Below are positions 27,864-37,546 of a stretch of 64,000 nt of DNA, in pieces. The stretch is from NCBI RefSeq assembly GCF_900258515.1, contig NZ_LT984884.1, forward strand, positions 2,515,353 to 2,579,352, written 5' to 3'. A program made the translations under genes and the position numbers. Origin of the DNA: Lentibacillus sp. Marseille-P4043. Its GTDB lineage: Bacteria; Bacillota; Bacilli; Bacillales; Amphibacillaceae. The number at the start of each line of letters is the position of its first letter. The stretch's first letter is position 1. The notes under the pieces are model-generated. The model was not told the DNA's origin, did not search any database, and saw only the letters and a program-made list of their open reading frames with translations.

Positions 27864-29135
27864 ATGCTAAAAAGTCTAGAACACATAACAGGAAAAGTAG
27901 AAATAAATCGGGATTTAATCTTTTTATTGGTGATTGGAGGACTTTATTCTCTAGGAATTTTTCTTTCCAACACGTTTGTGAACATATACCTTTGGAAGCA
28001 ATCCGGAGATTATATTACAATCGCCATGTATAACTTGGGTATTTATTTGTTTCAACCAATCATGTTTATCCTTGCTGGGAGAATAGCCAAAAAGATTGAT
28101 CGTGTTATCGTATTGCGTTTGGGGGTAATTTTTTTATCTCTATTTTTTTTGAGTGTTTTAATCATTGCTGAAAAAGCCTCCACTTATAACTTTTTGTTAG
28201 GAAGCGTACTTGGAATTGGCTATGGGTTTTATTGGCTTGCTTACAATGTATTAACGTTCGAGATCACCGAACCGGAAACACGGGATTTCTTTAATGGATT
28301 TCTAGGGGTTTTACAATCATTTGGTGGTATGGTTGGTCCGGTATTAGCTGGTTTTATTATCGCAAAAATGACTGCCAATGTTGGATATACGACTATATTC
28401 ACGATTTCGTTTATTTTATTTATTTGTGCGGTTGCTTGTAGTTTTGCGTTAAAACGTCGGCAAGCAGAAGGGGATTTTCATTTCAAAAGGATATTCATTG
28501 AACGCCATCATAATAAAAATTGGCGTAAAATTTTACATGCTCATGTTTTCCAAGGTTTACGTGAAGGGATTTTTCTGTTCGTCATTTCCATTTGGGTTTT
28601 CCTTGTTACCAAGAGCGAATTTTCTTTAGGGATGTTTAATTTATGTCTTTCCGGTTTGTCTTTTGTATTTTATTTTATCGCCACGAAATACATTAAACCA
28701 TCATTACGGAAGAAGGCAATCTTGCTTGGTGGGGTAATTCTTTATTTTTCGATTTACATTATTTTGTTCAAGATCAGTTATGTGAACCTGATCATCTATG
28801 CCGTCGTAATCGGGATTGCATATCCAATTATCAATGTCCCGTATGCCTCGTTAACATATGATGTGATAGGTAAGGCATGGAAGGCAAAGGACTTACGGGT
28901 GGAATATATTGTTGTTCGTGAACTTTTTGTCAATATTGGTCGAGTTGCATCAATTTCGATCTTTCTTATCACCGTTTCACTGTTTCCTGCAGAAAAAATT
29001 ATACCAATACTGCTGGTTGTTTTAGGCACAGGACATTTATTTATTTATTTTTTTGTTAAAGATATTTATTTAGGTAGCTTGCGTAAAAAAGAGGTTCCGA
29101 TAAAAGAACAGCTGACAGATGAAAAAAATCGTTAA
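27864..29135 (+). CDS. yqgE: MFS transporter (YqgE-like)
   Basis: A 423-residue major facilitator superfamily protein with about 12 membrane helices. The sequence LAGRIAKKIDRV (between helices 2 and 3) is the usual loop motif. ATG 27864 with AAAAGGAGC upstream is chosen, because the frame opening at 27825 adds 13 residues without a ribosome site. It sits between sodA and pbpA, as yqgE does in B. subtilis. Substrate unknown. Confidence 0.85.
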   Translation: MLKSLEHITGKVEINRDLIFLLVIGGLYSLGIFLSNTFVNIYLWKQSGDYITIAMYNLGIYLFQPIMFILAGRIAKKIDRVIVLRLGVIFLSLFFLSVLIIAEKASTYNFLLGSVLGIGYGFYWLAYNVLTFEITEPETRDFFNGFLGVLQSFGGMVGPVLAGFIIAKMTANVGYTTIFTISFILFICAVACSFALKRRQAEGDFHFKRIFIERHHNKNWRKILHAHVFQGLREGIFLFVISIWVFLVTKSEFSLGMFNLCLSGLSFVFYFIATKYIKPSLRKKAILLGGVILYFSIYIILFKISYVNLIIYAVVIGIAYPIINVPYASLTYDVIGKAWKAKDLRVEYIVVRELFVNIGRVASISIFLITVSLFPAEKIIPILLVVLGTGHLFIYFFVKDIYLGSLRKKEVPIKEQLTDEKNR

Positions 29136-29202
29136 AACATGTTAGTTTGCTTCAAAAGATGATATAATGAGAGGAAATGTTTATAAAAATTGGGGGAGGA
29201 AA

Positions 29203-31257
29203 ATGGTAAAGAAGAAAAAGAAAAAACGACAGCTTCCCTTTCGTTTAAATATATTATTTTTTGTTGTATTTTTAATGTTTTCTGTCCTGATTCTTCAATT
29301 GGGTGTGGTTCAAATTTTAAATGGGGAAAGCTTCCAAGAAGAAATTGATCGAACAATTAAGGATACCACAAAAATACCAGTACCTCGTGGGAAAATGTAT
29401 GACCGTTACCATAATGTAATCGTGGATAATAAACCATTGTACTCTATCACTTATACACCGGCAAAAGGAACACAAGCAAAAGACCGGTTAGATGTAGCAG
29501 AAAAGCTGTCAACATATATTTCGATGTATAACGATGAAAATAAAGAAGAAAAATTAGATACAATAACATTACGGGATAAAAAGGAATACTGGTATTTAAA
29601 CCATGAAGAGGAAGCAACAAAGCGATTAAGTGAAAAAGAAGCTGCAGATATGGAACCAGCAAAACAGTATAAGACGATATTAAAGCGAATAAAAAAAGAA
29701 GAGGTTAACGACCTTACTGAAGAACAGTTGGAAGTTATTCTTATCAAAAAAGAATTAGATAAGGCATTAACCCTAACTCCGCAAATTGTAAAAAATGAGA
29801 ATGTAACCCCAGAAGAATACGCTAGGGTTGCTGAACATTTAAGTGAACTCGATGGAATTAATGCGACAACCGACTGGAATCGGGAATACCCTTATGATGA
29901 AACATTCAGCAATTTACTTGGTACAATAACTTCGCAATCACAAGGAATTTTGCAGGAAAAAGAGGATTATTACCTGACACGTGGATACAGTCCAAATGAT
30001 CGGGTGGGTAGAAGCGGACTGGAAGAGCAATATGAATCTGTCTTAAGAGGCAGAAAAGAGCAAATCGAATACACAACAAATAAAGAAGGAAAAGTTGTTG
30101 ATACGAAGGTTGCTGTGGAAGGGCAGCGTGGTAAGGATTTAGTGTTAACTATTGATATGGAATTACAAAAACGTGTTGATAAAATTATTCGTGAGGAATT
30201 TAAGAAAACGATAAATAAATATCCTTACGATAATCGTCACATGGAAGATGCTATGGCAGTCGTTATGAATCCGCAAACAGGAGAATTGTTAGCCGTTTCT
30301 GGACAGCATTATGATCGTGAAGAACATGAGTTTTCGAATGCAGCATTAAAAACGTTATATGAGGTGCACCGTCCAGGATCAGCGGTAAAAGGTGCAACCG
30401 TATTATCCGGTTTTCAATCAGGTGTGATAACCCCTGGCCAAACATTTTATGATGCACCGATTCAAATTGCCGGTGACGAACCAAAAAGTTCTTGGAAATC
30501 ACTAGGACTTGTAAATGATATTACCGCCTTACAAGAATCATCAAACGTCTATATGTTTTACATCGCAATGCGTATGGGTGGTGACTTCCATTATGCGAAA
30601 GGTGAAAATTTACAGTTTGATTGGGAGTCAAAACCATTTGAAAGAATGCGAAATTATTTTAGTCAATTTGGGCTTGGTACATCAACTGGGGTTGATTTCC
30701 CTTATGAGGAGACAGGGTTTAAAGGGGAAAACCCGAATGCAGGTAACTTGCTTGACTTTGCGATTGGACAGTATGATACATTCACAACTATGCAGTTAGC
30801 ACAATATGTATCAACGATCGCAAATGATGGCTATCGCGTTCGACCGCATTTCTTGAAGGAAATTCGCACACCTACACCGTCTGAAGATCGATTAGGTCCT
30901 GTATTTAAAAGTGAGAATACAGAAGTACTGAACCGAATTCAAATGGATCAAAAATATATTGATCGTGTTCAAGAAGGGTTCCGTCGAGCATATCAAACAC
31001 CAGGTGGGACTGCGTATAGTGAATTTGCTGGAAAAGATTATAAGCCAGCGGGAAAAACGGGTACTGCAGAGAATACGGCTGATGGTGATTATACCGAAAA
31101 CCTGACGCTTGTTGGGTATGCCCCTTATGATGATCCCGAAGTAGCATTTGCAATTGTTGTTCCGAATACCGGTGTAGGGGAGCATATTAATAATAAGATT
31201 GGTGAACGTATTTTTGATTCGTATTTTGACTTAAAAGAGGAACATAAAGAAGACTAA
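29203..31257 (+). CDS. pbpA: Class B penicillin-binding protein PbpA (PBP2A-type)
   Basis: A 684-residue transpeptidase for lateral-wall peptidoglycan in rod-shaped cells, anchored by one N-terminal helix (about residues 12-35) after a run of lysines. The dimerisation domain ([17 protein letters not shown]) and the transpeptidase domain are complete: SxxK is SAVK (Ser about 393), SxN is SSN, and KTG is KTGTAE. ATG 29203 follows GGGGGAGG; the upstream ATG at 29167 lacks a site. In B. subtilis the pst operon follows; here it is absent. Confidence 0.94.
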   Translation: MVKKKKKKRQLPFRLNILFFVVFLMFSVLILQLGVVQILNGESFQEEIDRTIKDTTKIPVPRGKMYDRYHNVIVDNKPLYSITYTPAKGTQAKDRLDVAEKLSTYISMYNDENKEEKLDTITLRDKKEYWYLNHEEEATKRLSEKEAADMEPAKQYKTILKRIKKEEVNDLTEEQLEVILIKKELDKALTLTPQIVKNENVTPEEYARVAEHLSELDGINATTDWNREYPYDETFSNLLGTITSQSQGILQEKEDYYLTRGYSPNDRVGRSGLEEQYESVLRGRKEQIEYTTNKEGKVVDTKVAVEGQRGKDLVLTIDMELQKRVDKIIREEFKKTINKYPYDNRHMEDAMAVVMNPQTGELLAVSGQHYDREEHEFSNAALKTLYEVHRPGSAVKGATVLSGFQSGVITPGQTFYDAPIQIAGDEPKSSWKSLGLVNDITALQESSNVYMFYIAMRMGGDFHYAKGENLQFDWESKPFERMRNYFSQFGLGTSTGVDFPYEETGFKGENPNAGNLLDFAIGQYDTFTTMQLAQYVSTIANDGYRVRPHFLKEIRTPTPSEDRLGPVFKSENTEVLNRIQMDQKYIDRVQEGFRRAYQTPGGTAYSEFAGKDYKPAGKTGTAENTADGDYTENLTLVGYAPYDDPEVAFAIVVPNTGVGEHINNKIGERIFDSYFDLKEEHKED

Positions 31258-31273
31258 GTAAATAAATGTACGG

Positions 31274-31310
31274 GGTCTATTACTCTATTAAAGGGTTATA
31301 GACCTTTTTT
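31274..31310 (+). terminator. Terminator of pbpA
   Basis: GGTCTAT (31274-31280) pairs with ATAGACC (31298-31304), followed by T6. Confidence 0.8.
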
Positions 31311-31319
31311 ATAACAAAA

Positions 31320-31361
31320 AGCTGTTTGCATCAGGGTTGTAGAACTCTTGTGCAAACAGCT
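31320..31361 (-). terminator. Terminator of the minus-strand yqzC-like gene
   Basis: AGCTGTTTGCA (31320-31330) pairs perfectly with TGCAAACAGCT (31351-31361). On the minus strand it is followed by a T-rich tract. Confidence 0.85.
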
Positions 31362-31377
31362 AATAAGATTTGGTTTT

Positions 31378-31911
31378 TTATTTCGTTATTTTTTCGGCAA
31401 TTTCATAATTACTCATATCACTTGATACCTTGAATTTTCCAAGCTGAACTTTTTTAGCATATCCTTCTTCCTCTAAGTACTGACTGAATTTGCCAGCGTC
31501 ATTAATAATATCATTTTCAACTAATAGATTACTAATCTCAGAAGATGCCATTCCGGATTTAATCGTAAGGCTGTATGTTTTTTTAGCTTCTTTTTCTTCC
31601 TTTTCTTCTTTTGAATCGTTATCTACTTTATTCTCTTCTTTTTCAGCTTTTTCGTTGTCTTTTTGTTCAGTTGCTTGTTTATCTTCCTTTTCTTCTTCCG
31701 TTTTATCTTTGTCACTGTCATTGACCGATAACGATATATATTCTGATTCCGATAAGACACGATAACCATCTTCTTTTAATGCTTCAATCATGTCATCAGC
31801 AGCTATATCGTCTGTTTTACTTTTGGAGTCGTCAACAAACAGAAATACAATTAACAAAATCAGACTCGCTGTAAATAGTCCGATTGAAAATGAACGAATA
31901 GGTTGTTTCAT
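31378..31911 (-). CDS. yqzC: Membrane-anchored protein with MltG/YceG-like N-terminal fold
   Basis: A 177-residue protein with one membrane helix (about 8-26), a highly charged Glu/Lys/Asp low-complexity linker (about 60-108), and a C-terminal module (SLTIKSGMASSEISNLLVEN...LGKFKVSSDMSNYEIAEKIT) that resembles the LysM-like lead-in domain of YceG/MltG. The lytic domain itself is missing. The yqzC name is based on position next to a coiled-coil partner and is tentative. Confidence 0.65.
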   Translation of the reverse strand: MKQPIRSFSIGLFTASLILLIVFLFVDDSKSKTDDIAADDMIEALKEDGYRVLSESEYISLSVNDSDKDKTEEEKEDKQATEQKDNEKAEKEENKVDNDSKEEKEEKEAKKTYSLTIKSGMASSEISNLLVENDIINDAGKFSQYLEEEGYAKKVQLGKFKVSSDMSNYEIAEKITK

Positions 31912-31932
31912 GGTTTTCTCCTCATTTACAGT

Positions 31933-32277
31933 TTAATTATTTTTTAAGATAGCTTTTATATCGTTGCTACTTAACTCAGTACGTTCTGAAATAGCTTCAG
32001 GGGAATACCCTTGTTGATGCAGGTGGTTAACTTTTTGAATTAAAAGTGGTTTGTTTTCTTCTGTTCGCGTTGATTGTATATCAGTTGAAAAATCCTCCGT
32101 TAGTAACTCTTCCTCGAGGATTTTAACTTTTTTCTTCAATTGATATGTATCCTGCATCGTTGAAATAGAAAATTGTTCAAATTGAGATTCTAGATCATCA
32201 AATTTATCATTCATAAAGAATGTTAAAATAAACAAAATCACAGCCACTGCTATTAGTGTAATTAATACATAAATCAT
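31933..32277 (-). CDS. yqzD: Membrane-anchored coiled-coil protein (YqzD-like)
   Basis: A 114-residue protein with an N-terminal membrane helix (residues 1-20) and a cytosolic coiled coil (about 25-65), then a C-terminal helical module ([25 protein letters not shown]) resembling a helix-turn-helix. ATG 32277 is chosen because GGAGG precedes it at 8 bases; the frame is open further upstream. It is probably co-transcribed with the following yqzC-like gene. Function unknown. Confidence 0.65.
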   Translation of the reverse strand: MIYVLITLIAVAVILFILTFFMNDKFDDLESQFEQFSISTMQDTYQLKKKVKILEEELLTEDFSTDIQSTRTEENKPLLIQKVNHLHQQGYSPEAISERTELSSNDIKAILKNN

Positions 32278-32452
32278 CCTTGATACCTCCATTTTATCTT
32301 CCATATTAGTTATAACATACAATTGCCAATGAGAAAACTGGTATTTTTTATATTTGCTCCTTGATTGATTGCTAAAGATCTGCTATTATAATTAAGTCTG
32401 AAGTGAATATTATATGCTATTAAGCAAGACTCACAGTTTGGAGGGAAAAATC

Positions 32453-32602
32453 ATGCGCGTAAACATTACATTAGCTTGTACAGAAACTGGTGATCGTAAT
32501 TATATTACTACTAAAAACAAGCGTACGAATCCTGAGCGAATAGAGCTTATGAAATATTGTCCACGTCTTAAAAAACATACTCTACATCGTGAAACAAAAT
32601 AA
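32453..32602 (+). CDS. rpmG: 50S ribosomal protein L33 (zinc-free paralogue)
   Basis: A 49-residue ribosomal protein of the RpmGA type. It has single cysteines (ACTETG and KYCPR) instead of the CxxC pairs of zinc-binding L33. The sequence [20 protein letters not shown] is diagnostic. GGAGGGAAAAATC precedes the ATG at 32453. It is flanked by a perfect terminator. Confidence 0.96.
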   Translation: MRVNITLACTETGDRNYITTKNKRTNPERIELMKYCPRLKKHTLHRETK

Positions 32603-32609
32603 ATGTACG

Positions 32610-32652
32610 AAAATAAAACCCTTATCAATATTGATAAGGGTTTTATTTTTAG
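32610..32652 (+). terminator. Terminator of rpmG
   Basis: A 40-base perfect palindrome (32610-32649) with a CCCTTATC/GATAAGGG core and T-run. It can act in both directions. Confidence 0.9.
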
Positions 32653-32692
32653 GATTTATCAATATTGCGGTATACTTCATTAGGTAGGGGGG

Positions 32693-33256
32693 ATGGCATT
32701 GGATAAATCACAAATGCGCAAGGCTACGATTGCACAATTGAAACAGATGTCTAACGAACAGAGACAAATAATGGAACACAAGCTAATGGCGAACCTGATA
32801 ACATCAGATTATTGGAAGCAGGCAACAACAATCGGGATTACAATATCTCAACAATTTGAATGGAATACAAGACCAATAATTGAGTCTGCATGGAAGCAAG
32901 GAAAATCTGTTTGTATACCAAAATGTCAACCAAAAGAAAAGCGACTTGTCTTTTATCAATTTCATTCATATGATCAATTGGAAACCGTTTATTACAATTT
33001 ATTGGAGCCAAAACCAGAGGAATCATTGCGGGTGGAAAAAGAGCAAATTGAATTGTTAATTGTTCCGGGAATTCTGTTTGATAAAAATGGATTTCGGATT
33101 GGTTTCGGTGGAGGCTATTATGATCGCTTTTTAAATAATTTCCCAAATGAAACCATTTCCTTAGCAAGTGAACAACAAGTTATTGATCATCTTCCATCTG
33201 AATCGTTCGATATTCCGGTTAATCATCTTATGACAGAGAATACTTTGATCAAGTAG
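32693..33256 (+). CDS. yqgN: 5-formyltetrahydrofolate cyclo-ligase
   Basis: A 187-residue enzyme converting 5-formyl-THF to 5,10-methenyl-THF with ATP. Motifs include VCIPKCQPKEKRLVFYQF (about residues 71-88), the substrate loop LLIVPGILFDKNGFRIG and the GGGYYDRF signature (about 142-149). The start is either ATG 32693, which abuts the GGGGGG run, or TTG 32699, which is better spaced. Confidence 0.9.
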   Translation: MALDKSQMRKATIAQLKQMSNEQRQIMEHKLMANLITSDYWKQATTIGITISQQFEWNTRPIIESAWKQGKSVCIPKCQPKEKRLVFYQFHSYDQLETVYYNLLEPKPEESLRVEKEQIELLIVPGILFDKNGFRIGFGGGYYDRFLNNFPNETISLASEQQVIDHLPSESFDIPVNHLMTENTLIK

Positions 33257-33269
33257 GGAGGACTAGTTG

Positions 33270-34283
33270 ATGAATATGGAGCGTTACTCTCGTCAGTTAT
33301 TATTTTCACCTATCCAAGCAGCTGGTCAAAAAAAATTAGCAGACAGCACGGCACTTATCGTTGGTGTTGGTGCCTTAGGAACGGTTATTAGTAATCATCT
33401 AGTACGGGCTGGAGTTGGTAAAGTTAGGATTGTTGATCGGGATTATGTAGAATTAAGTAATTTACAACGGCAAATGTTATTTGATGAAGCAGATGTAAAT
33501 GAAGCGCTACCTAAAGCAATTGCAGCAAAGAGGAAGCTAGAAAAAATAAATAGTGATGTCGTGATTGAAGCGTTCATCGAGAATGTTTCGAATGAAAATG
33601 TCGATAGGTTAACAGATGACGTTGATGTAGTTTTGGATGGAACAGATAATTTTTCGACTCGCTTCCTTTTGAATGACATCTGTTTTAAGAAAAATATCCC
33701 GTTTTCGTATGGTGGTGTCGTTAGTTCCAGAGGGATGACAGCACTATTTATACCAAACGAAACTCCTTGTTTACGCTGTTTTACAAAAGAAGGATCTGAA
33801 AGTGGACAAACATGTGACACTGTTGGCGTTATTGCTCCTGCCGTGGATATGATTTCTTCGATGGAAGTAATCGAAGTGTTGAAGTATTTGACTGGTAATA
33901 AGCAGCACTTAAGGCATACATTAAAAACAGTCGATTTCTGGTATAACCAACACTACGATATGAAGTTTTCCCAAGCCGATCCACAATGTCCTACATGCCA
34001 AAAAAAAGAATATCCAGCAATACAAAAAAAAGCTCAGAACTCAGAAACTGTTTTATGTGGTCGAAATACGGTGCAAATTCACCGAAACCAAAGTTGGGAT
34101 CTTGCAAAAATAGATAGTCAGTTAGCAAAAATCATGAAAACTAAACGGACCCCATTTTTAGTGAAAGCACAAATGGATAATGAAAAAACCTTTGTTATTT
34201 TTCCTGATGGCCGTGTACTCGTACAAGGGACTGAAGATATTACTAAAGCAAGAACATTATACGACCGATATATCGGCTCTTAA
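33270..34283 (+). CDS. ThiF/MoeB/HesA-family adenylyltransferase
   Basis: A 338-residue E1-like enzyme that adenylates the C-terminus of a small ubiquitin-like sulphur carrier such as ThiS or MoaD. The nucleotide loop is GVGALGT (about residues 32-38), with the helix LSNLQRQMLF and catalytic Asp in DGTDNFSTRFLLND. Zinc cysteines are PCLRC and PTCQ-type pairs. A C-terminal extension of about 70 residues lacks an obvious rhodanese cysteine. No ThiS or MoaD gene is adjacent, so the pathway cannot be fixed from this window. Confidence 0.85.
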   Translation: MNMERYSRQLLFSPIQAAGQKKLADSTALIVGVGALGTVISNHLVRAGVGKVRIVDRDYVELSNLQRQMLFDEADVNEALPKAIAAKRKLEKINSDVVIEAFIENVSNENVDRLTDDVDVVLDGTDNFSTRFLLNDICFKKNIPFSYGGVVSSRGMTALFIPNETPCLRCFTKEGSESGQTCDTVGVIAPAVDMISSMEVIEVLKYLTGNKQHLRHTLKTVDFWYNQHYDMKFSQADPQCPTCQKKEYPAIQKKAQNSETVLCGRNTVQIHRNQSWDLAKIDSQLAKIMKTKRTPFLVKAQMDNEKTFVIFPDGRVLVQGTEDITKARTLYDRYIGS

Positions 34284-34346
34284 TGTATATTCTTCCGGCG
34301 TTGGAAAATAACTAATAACACCACTAAGAATGAAAAGGGTGTTCAC

Positions 34347-34538
34347 ATGAGAGTATTTGTAGTCTTTGCACTGGTTGTATCTGTATTATCGATCATTTAT
34401 AAATGGCGGTATAGGTTAATCAACACTCTACTGGCAATCAGTTTCTTGCGGAGGTTAACGGTTGCGGTATCCATGAATCTTCCGGCAATAAAGAATAAGC
34501 TACTTCCCGGATTATTTCAACGACAAACTAATTCATAA
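34347..34538 (+). CDS. yqgO: Small membrane protein (YqgO-like)
   Basis: A 63-residue protein with one N-terminal membrane helix (about 3-19) and a basic C-terminal half. AAAGGGTG precedes the ATG. A small ORF in the same position between yqgN and gluP in B. subtilis is called yqgO. The similarity claim is positional. Confidence 0.6.
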   Translation: MRVFVVFALVVSVLSIIYKWRYRLINTLLAISFLRRLTVAVSMNLPAIKNKLLPGLFQRQTNS

Positions 34539-34712
34539 CAGATAAAGAAAGTTGCATTTTTAGCAGCTTTCTTTTTTTATAATAAACCACCAACAATGAT
34601 CTGATGGGCTTATTTCTTCATGTCTTCAACCTAAAATGTTTTCATACAAAATACATTTTGTTACGTAATCGGTTCCTAGTTTTGGTATGATGGACGTTAA
34701 GGTGGTGACAAA

Positions 34713-36263
34713 ATGTATAGGAATGAGACTCATACAATGTACCAGTTGGCATATCACTTGGTAAAAGATGATCATTTTGACGTGATACATATAAATGATA
34801 ATGAAGAAGAAATATGGCTGGAACGTTATGAAAATAAAACATCCCAAATTATTCGTTTGCTGCAACATGGGTTTGATTGGAAGAACCATTTAAAAAAAGA
34901 TATCGCGATTGTATTTCAAAAAACGAAAGCAATGAAGCGATTATTACAGGGTAAACATGTTCATGTACATAATGTTTATGTTTCTTCCCATGCCCCTGTT
35001 GACGATTGGGAAGAATTGAAACGACCAATGCAGTTAAATGAAAGAAATCCAGTGAAAATGAATGTTTATTATTTAGATGATGACAGTAAACAGGAGGAAC
35101 TAAGCAGATTTTACATGGCCGTAGATGGTTCTGAAGAAGAAAAGCCAGATTATTCAACGGGCAGTGAAACAGAAGAACAAATTGATTATTATCAAAATCA
35201 GTTAACTAGTAATTTAAATAATAAACGAAAAGAAGTACAATCGGTATTTTCACATGGCAAGCCGTTCATTACATATTTGCTGTTAATCGTCAATGTGTTG
35301 ATGTTTTTAATTCTTGAATTGAATGGAGGAAGTACATCAACACAAACCTTAATTGACTTTGGAGGAAAATATAACCCAGCAATCATGGATGGAGAGTGGT
35401 GGCGAATTGTTACCTCCATGTTTTTACATATTGGCTTACTGCACTTATTTATGAATATGCTCGCTTTGTATTATTTAGGTACGGCGGTTGAGCGAATATA
35501 TGGATCATGGCGGTTTACTTTTATTTATTTCCTCGCAGGAATTGGTGCAGGAGTTGCTAGTTTTGCAATGACATCGAATGTTTCAGCTGGTGCTTCTGGA
35601 GCTTTGTTTGGCTTATTTGGTGCATTACTGTTTTTTGGACTCATTCATAAGAAAATATTCTTTCAAACAATGGGGAAAGGAATACTCGTATTAATTGGAA
35701 TCAATATAATCTTTGGTTTTTCTGTTGAACAAATTGACAATAGTGCACATATTGGTGGATTGCTAATGGGATTTTTCGCTGCGGCAATTATTAGTTTACC
35801 AAAAAAGAAAATGCTGCCTATTCAATTCGGTGCATTAATTTTTTATATTGCTGCTATCGTGGGGCTCAGTATTTTTGGTATCCAAAACAACGAAAATAGC
35901 GCATCCTATCAACTAGCAAAGGTTAGCGAGTTGCTTGAGGAAAATAATTATGCTGCGGTTGTTGATCATGCAACCGAGGGTTTAAAGGATCCAGATGAAC
36001 TAAAAGTACCTTTACTTTTTCAACGCTCTTATGCGTATATACAGCTTGATAAACCTGAATTGGCTACAGTTGATTTAGAAAAGGTCGTTCAACAGACTGA
36101 TGAGATGCCTGAGGCGTATTATAACCTTGCAATACTGTATTACGAAAAGAGCAAAATGGATCAAGCGGAAGAAATGATCAAAAAGGCTTATGATTTAAAA
36201 CCAAATGAAGCAACATATGCTGACCTTTATGAGAAAATCACAGGTGAAAATCCGAAAAAATGA
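34713..36263 (+). CDS. gluP: Rhomboid intramembrane protease GluP
   Basis: A 516-residue rhomboid protease. An N-terminal cytosolic domain (residues 1-180) is followed by six to seven membrane helices (about 185-400) with the catalytic dyad Ser295 (GASGALFG) and His346 (NSAHIGG), and a C-terminal TPR region (about 405-510; YYNLAILYYEKSKMDQAEEM). In B. subtilis it cleaves membrane proteins and affects cell division. No enzyme for glucose transport is encoded here despite the adjacent glcK. Confidence 0.93.
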   Translation: MYRNETHTMYQLAYHLVKDDHFDVIHINDNEEEIWLERYENKTSQIIRLLQHGFDWKNHLKKDIAIVFQKTKAMKRLLQGKHVHVHNVYVSSHAPVDDWEELKRPMQLNERNPVKMNVYYLDDDSKQEELSRFYMAVDGSEEEKPDYSTGSETEEQIDYYQNQLTSNLNNKRKEVQSVFSHGKPFITYLLLIVNVLMFLILELNGGSTSTQTLIDFGGKYNPAIMDGEWWRIVTSMFLHIGLLHLFMNMLALYYLGTAVERIYGSWRFTFIYFLAGIGAGVASFAMTSNVSAGASGALFGLFGALLFFGLIHKKIFFQTMGKGILVLIGINIIFGFSVEQIDNSAHIGGLLMGFFAAAIISLPKKKMLPIQFGALIFYIAAIVGLSIFGIQNNENSASYQLAKVSELLEENNYAAVVDHATEGLKDPDELKVPLLFQRSYAYIQLDKPELATVDLEKVVQQTDEMPEAYYNLAILYYEKSKMDQAEEMIKKAYDLKPNEATYADLYEKITGENPKK

Positions 36264-36266
36264 AGT

Positions 36267-36296
36267 ATGGCGCCTTTCGTATAGTGAAGGCGCCAT
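36267..36296. terminator. Hairpin between gluP and the converging gene
   Basis: ATGGCGCCTT (36267-36276) pairs perfectly with AAGGCGCCAT (36287-36296). The T-run is weak. Confidence 0.65.
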
Positions 36297-36347
36297 TTGT
36301 GCATGCATAAGTGAATGATAAAATCCCGGACTGAATGAAGTTCCTTT

Positions 36348-37199
36348 TTAAAATTCTTGGATTAGCTTTTGCTTCTCTCCATGGAGTTGGAATAAGACGA
36401 TTAAATGGGTACGGTCCTTGGCGAATAAAACCAATGGAATATAACTCGATTTCAAATCACCTGTACCAGATGAAGCAGGGATAATGTAATTTTTATACAA
36501 TCCTTCCCATAATTGGCCAATCATTTGGTCTGTCTGTTTCTGTGTCATGTTAGCTAAACTTTCCTGATTATAGCGGTGTAGCGAAGTTAAAGGAACAATG
36601 TCGTAGGATTCTGCTTGAATATTGAAATGACGCATTAGCTTTTTCCAATGATAAAGCAATTGTTGTTTCGACGTAACATCCAGTAGCTTTTTCCATTCTC
36701 TGTCAAATGCCTCCTTTGGTGATTGGAAAGTTACAAGCGGAGTTGTTGGTGAATCAACTACATACAGTTCATCATATGACATTTTTTGAATACTTTTAAT
36801 TTGATCATCTGGATAATGGATCTCCCCGTGATGATAAGAGATTGCCTGGAAGTAACTACTATCTTCACTTAAAAGGTTTTTTTGTAAGTTGATTGTATCT
36901 GAGTTTTCACTCCATTTGCTTGTAACACCTCTTAATAGTCCATTATCAAACAATAAAGAGGTATCTTGACGTAAGTATACTTCTTTACTACTTTTCGAAT
37001 TGCTTGTCCATGCCAATTCATATTGATTATGTTTGTGCTCAGTTATGAACTCAATTCTGGTATCAGTTGTATCAAAGGTTGTCTTTTGGTCAATCGGAAA
37101 ATAAATAACAGTCGGAACGGAATTTATTCGTTGAAAAAATAGGTAGCCGGCTAAACAGCAAAATAATGTAAAAATACTAATGAATAGCCATTTATTCAT
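36348..37199 (-). CDS. Hypothetical membrane-anchored protein
   Basis: A 283-residue protein with one N-terminal helix (WLFISIFTLFCCLAGYLFF, about residues 3-21) and an extracytoplasmic domain of about 260 residues with no motif I recognise. The frame is open to 37253, but ATG 37199 follows AGAGGGTGACACGA and gives a clean signal-anchor start. It is a lone minus-strand gene interrupting the gluP-yqgQ-glcK order. Confidence 0.7.
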   Translation of the reverse strand: MNKWLFISIFTLFCCLAGYLFFQRINSVPTVIYFPIDQKTTFDTTDTRIEFITEHKHNQYELAWTSNSKSSKEVYLRQDTSLLFDNGLLRGVTSKWSENSDTINLQKNLLSEDSSYFQAISYHHGEIHYPDDQIKSIQKMSYDELYVVDSPTTPLVTFQSPKEAFDREWKKLLDVTSKQQLLYHWKKLMRHFNIQAESYDIVPLTSLHRYNQESLANMTQKQTDQMIGQLWEGLYKNYIIPASSGTGDLKSSYIPLVLFAKDRTHLIVLFQLHGEKQKLIQEF

Positions 37200-37327
37200 T
37201 CGTGTCACCCTCTGTGAAAACATGTCTTTAATATGATGTATGTTCAGAAACAAGCCTTTATGCTTTTTTCTGTTAATTGTATTCCTTTCTTGTTTAGGTT
37301 TTGCTATAATATAATTTGGTGATTTAT

Positions 37328-37546
37328 ATGAAAACGGTATATGATGTACGACAACTGCTTAAGCGGTTTGGAACGTTTATTTATATTGGCGACCGACTAG
37401 CTGATATGGAATTAATGGAAATAGAAATAAAAGATTTGTATCAATCGCAATTAATTCGAACAGATGAATACCAGATGGCATTACTCATACTTCGCAAAGA
37501 AATGGCACGACTTCATGATAAAGAAGAGGGGAATACTCATGAATGA
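37328..37546 (+). CDS. yqgQ: YqgQ family protein
   Basis: A 72-residue DUF910 protein with a three-helix fold, proposed to bind single-stranded nucleic acid. The pattern VYDVRQLLKRFGTFIYIGDR and LYQSQLI is characteristic. The start at ATG 37328 gives the family N-terminus; an upstream in-frame GTG is possible. It overlaps glcK by 8 bases and is always next to it in Bacilli. Confidence 0.9.
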   Translation: MKTVYDVRQLLKRFGTFIYIGDRLADMELMEIEIKDLYQSQLIRTDEYQMALLILRKEMARLHDKEEGNTHE

